Shown piece by piece: positions 12,233 to 23,100 of a stretch of 64,000 bases of DNA; the first letter of the stretch is position 1; each line of letters begins with the position of its first letter. This DNA comes from Dillenia suffruticosa (lineage: Eukaryota > Streptophyta > Magnoliopsida > Dilleniales > Dilleniaceae). Both the position numbers and the translations under genes were made by a program. The notes beneath the pieces were generated by a model that was given only the letters and a program-made list of their open reading frames with translations, searched no databases and was not told the DNA's origin. The stretch covers positions 17,263,674-17,327,673 of the forward strand of contig JAVTVX010000002.1 in NCBI GenBank assembly GCA_033439265.1, in the 5' to 3' direction.

Positions 12233-15200
12233 ATTGAAAAATCTACCTAACCTCAATTGAGCCTGGCTCAACCTTCCCAAACAAGGGCTATAATTGAGGT
12301 GAGATTTTATCTTGATCATATTATTCTTGCTCCATGCGTAGTTGATGATTTTAAATTGCATCTTTGAATGATTTGAGTATGATTGAATGTCATATGCTAA
12401 TGTTGATCTTAGGCCTGATCATTCGAAGTTCCTGGTTACAAATTGTACACTATGCATGCATTTGGCAGAATTTTTTCCAGAACAACTATACAGGATTTTC
12501 CCATCTTGTGTTGATGGATGAAAAGTACTTTTATGACCAACAGCCACTTTCCACTTGCACATTTCTCAGAACTATATTTTCTTTCTGTAACTTGTGAAGT
12601 TAATAGATGGTCAAGGAAGAAAAGTTCTTAAATCCACTTTTAATAAAGAACCTTTTGACTTTCTAAATTATTTTTTGTGAAGCGAGTCTTTTTTTTCCCT
12701 TAAGTTTGTTTAACATAACTAAGTTTTATGATATTATCAGGGTTCACTGCTTTGATTACATTTTTCGTCCATAAATATTTAGAAATTATCTATCTTGGAG
12801 ATGATTGTCTGGCTTGTTCCTCAGTTGCAGTATGGTAATGCTCTTAGCATTTCTAAATTTGAAAAACAAAAAGATGATTGGGTTCACCTGAGGTGGAAGG
12901 GTTCTTGACAAGGGAGTGACAACTAGATTGATACTGGTTAAAGTTGTATTATCATGGATGTTGAGCAGTAGTATATCCTTTGGGATTTACTTCTTTTGAA
13001 CCTGCTGAACTTTGCGATCTATGCCTTATTTAGATTGACATGGAGTCATAAGTATTTTGAATTTTAGTTTTTAATATCACTTTTCACTTTTCACTTTTCA
13101 CCACATGTTCTTGTATATATAAAGGCAATAGGCTTTACCTAGTTCAGTTTCTCGAGTAGGGCTATGGAAGATTAGAGTTGGTAATGCTCTGAAAATTTTC
13201 ACTAAGTGGCTAAATGTCGGAGTTGTGATACTGGAAATTATTGGAGAGTATATTAGCTTGTTGCTGCAACAAAATAAGATAACATTTTGCTTACTTTCCT
13301 ATGTGAAAACTAGTGGCTGATATGGGAGGATTTTCTTTGTTCCATAGAGTTAAGGTGGTACGGGAGATTGCTTTGAGCCAGATAGAAACGGTGGATCTCA
13401 CCTGGATGTCCATTTCTTCTGTCAACGGTGATAGCATGTGTACCCTACCTCCCAGGCGGTACAAAACATGTGAAATGATTTAATTCTGAATGCAATGGAT
13501 CCAAAGGGTTGAGTTTCATTTTGAAGTGCTTGTGCTTGAAGCCTTTAACATATTATGACCTTCAACAGTGTCCCTTGAGGATAAATTTAATTTCTGGGGT
13601 GGTATTATTATTGTCTTTAAACAGATGCTTATGTCCTAATTGCCACCTCTGAGTTTCATGTATTTTTCAAGTAATCAATTCTGATAGGTATTCAATTTGT
13701 TAACATAAAGTGACCGTGCTTATATTCTTCTCTAATTAAATGTTCTCTTTTCTTTAAAAAAAAATGCAAGTGATTGTATTTTGTCTTTGCAGGTGGAGTA
13801 CATTGATCATTCATCAGGTGAAACAGTTCTAGCATTGACAGAAGCTCCTAAGGAGGCTCTTCCCCTCAATTGCAGGCCTAGTTTTGGTGCTGCATGGTTG
13901 ACCAGAAATAAGTTCAAGGTAGTCCACTCTACAACATGATACTACCTTTATTGAAATGCACCTATAAAATATATATAATATAATATTTACATATATGTAT
14001 GTATGTGTGCATACTTTTAGCTTTAGGTTTTTGTATGTTTCATTGTCTTCTGCGTACATACACGCCCACCCTCCTATCTCTGCACTAAGTTGGGGAGCAC
14101 TTTGTGTACCGAGTGAGCCCTTTTTCATTGTCTTCTTGGTTTTGCTTTGTTGACAATTTCTTTGCGTGTATTACTAGGTGAATGAAACTTATGAATGCTG
14201 GTATTCATATGGTGTGTCCAAAGTAAGCATTTACAAGGACAACTTCTTCAATTGTGAAGCAAATGATCCATCGGCCATTGAGATGTTTAAGAGATACTCT
14301 GTGCTGTGAGTAAATGTTCAAGACATCAAAGCTTATGTACTTCTATTATTATTGCTTCTGTCTCTACTACTTGTTCTTTGCTTTGAGGCTATAGCATCGT
14401 ACTATTTTTTGGTCTTTTCTTCAAGATTTAATTATAAAAATCCTCCTCTGGTGGCATGTGGCCGAGTGATATCTTTTGCTTGGGTTGCGATGATACCAGT
14501 TGTTATGCCCTCAACTATTGAATACTTCTCACTAGGGTAGAATTAATGAATGGGACATAAATATTATAAGTATTTCTTCCCTAAGGTTGTGTTTGTTTGC
14601 TGGAAAATATTTTCCAGGAAATATAATTTTAGTTTTCAGATTTTCACCTGGTTGGAATTTCTCGAAAATTTCCTGAAAAATGTCCCCTGTTATCACCAAA
14701 ATTGTAAAATTTCACTTCTCTTCATGCTTGGAAAATAACATTTCGATCCTACTTTGCAAAATATTCTTCTTTATTAGTTTATATTTTTAGAATATGAAAA
14801 TATTATTTAGTTTAGGGTTTATTTTCTTTTTCAAAACATTGCAGGAAACTAAACTAACGCAACCCAATCTCATTTCAGTGGTCAATTTTTTCTCTTTTTC
14901 CATCAATTATTCTTAGATGGTATTTGCTCATATACTTTTTCCGATACTTTCTACCCTTGTCTTCCCAAATTTACCTGTTACCATTTATATATGGTTTAAG
15001 ATAGATGGTCTCATCACAGAGAGTGCTGTCTCGTTAATCTGAGACCCATTTGTCTGTTCTGAAGTTACCAATAGCTCTTCATAATTATGTTATTGATTCT
15101 GGTAGCAGTTGAGCTTCCCATCGTTCCATATTATTAGTTTGTGCCATTATCCTGGACAAATAGAATAATAGCAAAATAATAATAATAAAAAGCATAAGGC

Positions 15201-15627
15201 GTTATTTTGATATGAGGGATTAGCACAGGCACACATGCACACACAGACACACACACATATATTTATTTGTGCCAACATGTTTTGTGACCTGGCATTTCAA
15301 CGGTACAACTCCTAATGGTACTATTTTGACAGGTCAACAAGAGTACTGCCATCTTGGTTCTTCAGCCGAAGAGCGAGGTACTGGAGATGGGAGACAATTG
15401 CTGGTGTTGTTTCTGGATTCTTTACTTCCTTGATCTCCATCAGCTTGGTTAGAATCCTCCAACTTTTGAAACCAAGTTTATCTCAAATATTTCCAATGAG
15501 AACTCTCCCTTTGGCAGCCTTTAAAACACATTTTAAACGTGGTTGTTTTCTTGTTGTATACTTCTCCTTTGTGGGTTGGCTGGCCATTCAGTATGTTAAA
15601 AGGCTTGGCCTCCCAGAGATCTTCTGA
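8438..15627 (+). CDS. Uncharacterised conserved plant membrane protein with a Cys-rich loop
   Basis: I do not recognise a named family. Five exons keep one frame: 8438-8639, 11839-11969, 13793-13918, 14178-14305 and 15333-15627, giving 293 residues. All introns are GT-AG; intron 1 has a perfect GTGAGT donor. The predicted protein has a membrane helix at about 21-47, a loop of about 170 residues, and two more helices at about 217-240 and 266-284. The loop holds Cys62, Cys77, Cys100, Cys138, Cys160 and Cys179 and an N-glycosylation sequon at Asn155 (NET). Paired cysteines plus a sequon suggest the loop faces the secretory lumen or the cell exterior; this is inference. The clean splice phases argue for a real gene. 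Confidence 0.8.
10531..10757. repeat. Tandem duplication, about 117 bp unit
   Basis: Unit 1 (10531-10647) and unit 2 (10648 to about 10757) share CTTGAAA..TTTAGTCCCTTC, AGAAGGGATGGGA, AAAAAGTCAGGGT and GGGACGGGAGTCA. They differ by several substitutions and a small length change, so the duplication is not recent. Confidence 0.85.
10767..10807. repeat. CT microsatellite
   Basis: About 20 uninterrupted CT units in intron 1 of the membrane-protein gene, directly after the 117-base tandem duplication. Confidence 0.9.
12201..12230. repeat. Poly-T run
   Basis: About 30 consecutive T in intron 2 of the membrane-protein gene. It could be the reverse-complemented tail of a retroposed sequence, but no element was recognised next to it. 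Confidence 0.7.
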
Positions 15628-17174
15628 AATGCCTCAACAAGCACTTCGTTTTGTTTTCAGTGCTTGAGTTTCTGCCGCTACTGTTAGGAGCAATGAGAAT
15701 GTAACTGTAACGTTGGTTGTATAAAGAAGCATAGTACAATGTATCCAGCTAGAATCTATTAAAAAAAAAAAATCGTCCAACTCAGTGACAATAACCTATG
15801 TACAGGTGACCTGTATTATCTTGGCTGCTAACCGGCAGAATTTTAAATCCACATAAAATAGAAGTGGATGGGAAGTGATGATTTTGCATTCAGTAGTTTC
15901 TAGTTCTCTAAAACTCAGTGTGCAGGGTCGAATAATGCTTGAAGTTGATCCCCTGAAGATGCATGCTTTTACCAAGCAAGGGCATTCCTTTTTTATTTTT
16001 TATTTTTTTTCCTTAGGTCCAATGGAAATTGAGTCACATACCTCAATGGTATGGTACTAGCTGATGTTGGTGACGAGGACATTTCTCGGAGAGAGGTTAT
16101 CGAGGCTAGTCATAGGGTTAAGAATGATGGATTATTATCCAATGCAGGTCACATACTCTATGGAGTTGGTTTCTGGAAGGCCATCCGGCAGAGCTTTTTT
16201 TTGGGGGGGGGGGGTGTGGTGGTATTTCATGTTATGATGTCTGGAGTAGGGAAGTAGTTTAGTTGTTTCCTTTTGGCGGGATACTTGGCGTGACTTTACG
16301 AACCTGTTGGGATGAGGAGATGGTGTGTTTCTACTTGATTTTTGACAGAAGAAGCGGCTGGGCATGACCAAATGGCTGAGAGAGACAATTGGGTGAAGTG
16401 TACGATCAACTTTTGGCTGCAGTCTTTTCCAGTCTCACTGGTGATTGTCCGGTGAATTCCTTACTGACGTAGGTTGGTTCAATTGAATGTAGAATTGAAT
16501 ATTTTTTGGCATGATCGAGATTCGACTCCTGTTAGGAGTATTAGCCCCTCGTGTGTATAGAGCGTTTCCCGTTGGAAGACCCATCCTCCGAAAGGAATCA
16601 CTGTAACGGTTGATTTGGATTATTCGGGATAAAATTTTGGATACCGGGCAGTGTCCAAAACATGATATAAAAAATGAAGCTCTTTTCTTTTGGATTGAAT
16701 TTGTGTTCGAGGCCAAGAGGTACTTAAAACAGCAAACTACTGATGGCTCAGCCTACACCGGTATTTGAATCCAACAACTAATAATACTTGTGAACGTTCC
16801 AATCTCAAAGACATTGGAATTCGATCTGTTCAATTCCAAGCTTTGAGAAACAACCATAACAAAATGTAAGAAGAGCTTAATTGATTTTAATTGTCTTATA
16901 TGAATTAATTACCACACTTTGCAACTGTAGTATTCATTTATTTAGCAAACAAGTACAAGCTATCTCGCCTCCCATTGCTTACATCGAACAGCAATGATTG
17001 CTCTGTTTAGGCCGCTAGAGCTTGGGGGTAGGATTTTCCTTTGGCATGAAACGTGGATATCTGCCACTGACACGGTCTCAGGCTGTTTCCAAAACTGGCT
17101 TAAAAGCAATGTTTGCCATTGGTTGGCTGATCTAAGTTAGCAAGTGTGCCATGAAATTGCCATATAATCAAGAA
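15628..17174. other. Spacer between two convergent genes
   Basis: Holds the 3' ends of the plus-strand membrane-protein gene and of the minus-strand CYCLOPS gene, with a SINE-like repeat between (16464-16680) and a G run at 16203-16214. No further gene is supported. Confidence 0.5.
16464..16680 (+). mobile_element. SINE-like dispersed repeat, copy 1
   Basis: This stretch matches 44095-44290 along nearly its whole length; shared blocks include ATTTTTT, CATGATCG, GATTC, GGGATAAA and an A-rich 3' end. GATTCGACTCC at about 16510 fits a tRNA-type box B, and TGGTTCAATTG about 40 bases earlier could be a decayed box A. Short length, internal Pol III-like boxes and an A-rich end fit a tRNA-derived SINE; naming it a SINE is inference. 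Confidence 0.55.
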
Positions 17175-20100
17175 TCAAATCTTGCCGATTTCGACGATCC
17201 TCTCTATCTCTTCTAACAGACGCTCCTTTTCCTCTGTTAGCTCCTCATTCTGCTTTTGAAGTTCTTCTATTTGTTTGGTTTGCTCAGAGTCCTTCCTGAA
17301 ATTTTATGAAAAAACACTTTCAATTCTGAAAAAGGTTGGGTTGCAAGAAAATGCATTAAACAAAAGAAAATATACAGTTAAAACTGGATCTAGTAAAACG
17401 TAGAGATAAAACTTGGATACAAGTTATCCGTAAAGATATGATAGTTAAGTGTTTAGACGAGAAGATGATTTTGGATAGGAATGAGTGGCGTAGAAGAATC
17501 CGCACAAATTAAATCATCATATTTATTTATTTATTTATTTTATCTATTATTTTATTATTTTTATTTTTATTTTTATTGATTAGTTATATTTATATTTTTA
17601 CTTTTATTTTTATTTTAAATCTCCATGTTTGCCTCTTAAATGGCCGACCTTAAATTGTTGGGATTAAAACTCACGTTGTTGTTGTTATTTTTTAATCTTT
17701 TGGTGGGGATGGGGCACATTTTTCCTCATGCTATGAAATGTAGATGAAATGATACTCTTGGCAATGAAAGGAATATGGTTCAATTGTCCGATGCATTCAG
17801 ATAGTGAAAAATGCAAGTTCTGAAACTACATGGGGGAAATTTTTATTATCTAAGACATGGAGTAGACATTGATTTTGCTACAACACACAAAAAGGATCAA
17901 GCAGTGCAAATGAAATTCCTAGGGTGTGAATACATGACTTGCGAAATCTCCAAGTAGAGCATTTTCTAGCAGACACCCATGATAATTAAAATATATGATG
18001 TTGAAGTTCTGGTCATAAATCTGTGAGGTGCTAGTGATTGAGTTCATGGATGATTTGCATTCTCGCATTTGTGCAGTGGCATGTATGGATGAGAATGCTC
18101 AGGTAGGAATTAGCAGAAGAGATCTGAATAAGTAGCTCTTGCAATTTCATGAAACAGTGTGTTCTAAGCGCATAGATGAATACTTTTGTAGTTTTAATCT
18201 CTATTAATTATGGCTCTTGATTCCAAAGAGAGAGCTCATACTTAAAAATTTGGACTGCTTATTGGTTTGACAATTGAGTGTCATACTACGCAAGAAATTC
18301 CTGGGCTTGGAGTGGCGTATATCCAACTTAGATGAGGTGATAGGAAAGGTGATAAGAGTGCTGTTTTATGGGTTATTGCCCCCAAATCTTCTAGATAAGA
18401 GATGTGTTGTAACTTGGACAAACTGCAAGACCTTTAAAGATTTTTGCAATGATGTGATCGAGGATTTAAGGAGCTTGCTTCAGATTCCTTGCTAGGGAGA
18501 AGTTAGGATTTTGGAAGTCAACCATCAGATCAGAGAGACTGAAAAACAAGGAACATTTGCTGCTCCAAGAAAAGAGGCTAAAAAGGAATTATGAGCCCAA
18601 GACTGTGGATGACTCCAGAAATATAAAATAGATCATCCGGCAGTGCAGTGGCTACAAAAAAAAAGGAAAAAAAGAGTAGTTTGCATAAAGTTAAAAGTGT
18701 TTCTCGACATTACTAAAGCTCCTTAGGTCGAAAGGGTTGGCCAAGATACGTTCAAAGCAAGTAGTAAATGAGAACGGAGCCTATCTTTCCATGGAAAAAC
18801 AAATTTAAGTCCAAAGCTCCTAGAAATGTGGTCCATTCTGTGGAGCATATCCTTAGGCCAAGTGAGTGTTGATAATCTTAGGAACAGGAATCAGTCGGAA
18901 GTTCACCTTCATGTTTAAGGTGGAAAGAGTTTGGTACGCCATAAAATGGCAGCTGGATCTCTTACATATTTCTTCATTCTCTTATGGAACTTCTAGTATC
19001 AATCGCTTTATGTCAGTTTAAATTGCTTCACTGTTGGGAAGTATATGTATGTGTATATATCACCCAAAGGGAGAAGGGAGACTCGAAGCAAACCCAAAGT
19101 GTAGTAGTTGAGATGAAAAATGGGTTTTACCGTTAAGCTGCAAAAAAACTGGTAGTTTGATTGGAATTTTGGGGCAATCCCAATTAGTTGGCTGTATCAT
19201 AATGCTTCTCCATTCAGCTTTATTCAATGTCATATCAAGGTTTAGTTAAAAATATTGAGATGACAGAATAAATGCATCATGAATAACAATGGCGAGCTCA
19301 ACAATAAACATTTAATGGAGGTGAAAGATATTGCAACTTGATTGAACAGTTAAGTGCTTCAGATTAAATTAAAATTTGAAGTTGTGACTCAGACTGTTAC
19401 TTCTCTATCCCCAAATCCCCAATTTATGGTCATCTTTCCCCTCTCAGATTTCCCAAAATAAATATCCACTTTAAATTTTTTCAGAAGTTTTTACATGTGT
19501 TTTCATGATGTGCCCCTTCAACATAACAAACCTTTCTCTTTGCTCGGAGAAGTGGATTACTTGAAAATCCATTCATATGTCAATATGCTCTCAAAACAAT
19601 GTACAAAGTTGAATGAGAATGTAAATTGAGAATGAACAGAGTATTACCTATTCATAAAAGACAAATTAAGTTTCAGTGATCGCACTTCCTTTTCAAGATT
19701 TTCACATCTCTTCATAATGGATTGCATGTCTGATGGGATTGAGGGCGTCATATTCCTTTCTTTTGCCTCAGCCATTCTGCATTAACAAGAAAAGTTAATG
19801 GAAATCAAGGTTTTTTTTTTTTTTTTTTTTATTGAGCATTGAAACTAGAACATGAAGGAAATCGGGTTCATTCTATTTGGTTGGCTTTGTGGGGGTGGCT
19901 CCTGGAGCAAATTTGCAGTGTAGGGGCTGTAACTCATATTCTACCAATACATGAATTTTGATTATCAAAAGTACAAAAATTTCTTTCCATCGACCTTGCC
20001 AAAACACTAGCAGAAGACAACGTAGTGAGCTATACATGGAGGCTTATAGTTCTACAAGATATGAAGATGCCCCCGCCCTCTACAACTGGATATGCTGCAT

Positions 20101-23100
20101 TAAAGGACCAATGAATTTAACATGGGAGACATGCATAAGAGTTTATGCAGCTAAGCATTACCAGAAAAATGCAATGAATCATTTCTACAGGTGTTCGATA
20201 TTATGGCCTTCAGGATTTAAAAAACGAAAAAAGAAAAAGAAAAAGGCTAAATACAGCATCTATATGTAGAGAAGAAGCAGAGTGGAATAGAGACAGAGAG
20301 CTTGCTGTCATAGCCATTATATGTAAAAAATTATTAAATGGCAGTAAGCTCAAATTCTCAATAGCTTAGTTGACATCTGTGAATCTGCTAAAACAAAAAT
20401 ATTATATGCAAAGGCAAATGCCTAACATACCCAATTTTGCTGGAAATGCAAAACGATTATGTTATATTATTATTTTTCCTGAATTCGGTTTTTTTTTTTT
20501 TTGGTAAATATGCATTTACAAGAGAACTCCAAAAGAAAGAAATTCTCAATCTTCAGCCTCCTCATAGCAGTACACAGTCTCATGTTCTGCATTTATATAG
20601 TTATATCATGAATTCAAATCAAATGTGCTCAGCTATTTTATTTTCCTACTTTGGAATTAATTACTCTGCCATTATTGTCTATATAAAGGTCACCTAGTGC
20701 TTATAGTGACCCTCTCAAAGCATGAGATCGAGGTAAGCCTGTACATAGTGTTACCTTATTCTGATGAAAAGGAGATTGCTTGTAAGAATTGAATTTGAAA
20801 CCTCACATGATGAAAGCAGCTTTACGATCAGGCATGTTAAGATTTATCTAGCACATTCTTTATTTTGTGGCAATAAAATTTAATCTTTTCTTCTTTCTTC
20901 TACTTATCCACAAAAAAGCAACTGCATATTATCATGCTGTGCTACGAAAATCATCTGAATGGCTGATATACCGAGATGATACCCATGCCAAACTCTTGGA
21001 GGTGACCAATGTTTTTTAGACATCCTCTTATAGAGATACAACCAGTTCTTGAAAAATACTGTCAACACTTGTTTAAGGGCCTAGAGGTTATGACCTTTAT
21101 CTAATAATGAAAACCAAGTACAGACCAACGTAACGATTTTCCAGATTTGGAAATGCCTGCATATTAATGAAGGTGGTGATTTGGAATGTAATATCCCACG
21201 TTGGTAGTCACTTAATGTTGAGTTTTTAAGCTGGACTTTCTATCTCCTAGTTTGTCTTTGCATGTTTAAATACCAAAACAAACACTGAGATTCAAATTTC
21301 AGTCAGGTCTAAACACTCTTATGGCATGTACTTCTTAACAAATCAATGAGATAAAGGGAGGAAAAAGAAAATGTGAAGCATAATACGAGATTGCACCAAT
21401 GTAAGATATTTCTTTTTCTGGGTTGTAACTTGTGATTGTGCATTTTGTATTTGTCCTCTTGTGATTTTCCTTTAAAGTGAAGATGAATTCTGGTATTTTA
21501 ATAGAACAAAGCTGCTCTTTACCAAGGAAAGAAAATGTTTTATTGTCATCACTATGTTGTTGCCAGCATAAGTATATTTTCCATTGTCATAAAATTCAAT
21601 TAATGTAATTGGAACTGAAAAGCCTAAGAGGCTTAGGCCTGGATTGATGTAATCAAGAGTGGAGATCCTATATCTAAGTTGGGTACAAAGTTGAGGTCTT
21701 TACAATGAGTTCACCCTTTGGGGTGGGGAGGAAGAATCAGCCATCTTTGTCCCTAGCTTGATGCAATGTGTTTGTGTGCAACTACAAAGAAAGCCCAATG
21801 ATAGCTTGATGCAATATATGGGTCGAGAATAATTCCTTTTTTCTATCATTGCTCCTTTATGACCCATATCAAGGAGAAACTGCTTTTTGTTGCCCCTAAC
21901 CTAGCAGTATCAAATAACACAAGCATGTCCACTGTTTCTCAGGTATTGTAGTCATTGGGCTTGCCGTGCCATGTAAAAAAAGCCCATGTCATGCCAGTGA
22001 TTCTTTTTGTCTTTGCCCAAGTCCTGCTAATCATTTTCTAGAATCCTGCTAATCAGTTATTAAATTCTAGTTATACTTACTATGGGGAATTTTATGGATG
22101 AGGACGGATGTGAATTAGAGGATTCTTGCACATTTACACACACGAGGATATGGTAACAGCCAAATGTGTATAACTAGAGAGAATAAAAACTGGGAAAAAG
22201 AGAGTAAAAGAGAAGGCCAACTTTATGGGCTAATTAACCACTTGATGCAAACAGGTAAAATCATTTTGGGGGTCCTACATGGTGTTCACAGAAAAAAACG
22301 ATAATGTTCCTCACATAAAGTCCAAAATCGTACAAGGGAGGAATGTTCACTGGGGGTTAGAAACAGGAGTAACTGGAGACGGAAACCATTGTCCAGATCC
22401 GGCGAGTATCCATTGACTAGATTGTGTACTAAGTATCATATCAATTGGTACTTCTGGGTTGTCATGGGTTGTCAGGATCACACTTGTTGGCAGAGTTTAC
22501 TGCTGGAGATGGAAACCATGGTAATGCATCAGCCTTGGTCTATGGCAAGTTTAGTGTTTCAGAGCAGCCTAGGGAGTGCCTTATGGATGTGATCAAATCA
22601 ACGTCACAAAAGACATTAAGCGCCTCAATCAATGACATTGGCTCAGTTGTCAATATGATTGATGGGATGACGGGAATGATGGATTGCAAAAAGGCTCTTT
22701 CAGAGTCTGGAGGAGACATTGTCAAAGCTCAGGAATTCCAGAGAAAGAAAGGCCTAGCAAGTGCAGAAAAGAAGAGAAATATTTGATGACAGCAGAATTG
22801 GTTGATTCCTGAAGGAAGAATTGACTCGTACATTCATGACAGCATATTTGGTGTCTTAATAGAATTGAACTATGAGACAAATTTTGTCTCTTGTGGAGAT
22901 ATCTTCATGGAACTGGTTGATAATTTGGCCATTCAAGTGACTGCATGTCCACAAGTTAGTGTCTTGTTACGGAAGTATGTCCTAATGATTCTAAATTTGC
23001 AGGAAAGGGAAATCGTGGGAAGTCCAAAGAAGAGGATGAGGGAGCAAGCTTCTTGGGAGTTCTTGAAGCTAGAGAAGGCTCATCCTGAATTCGAGCTTGA

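Noticed and set aside
18274-18495. A 73-codon plus-strand frame inside CYCLOPS intron 10
   Set aside because: The translation looks protein-like but matches nothing I know. It is short and lies antisense within an intron; at most a decayed retroelement piece.
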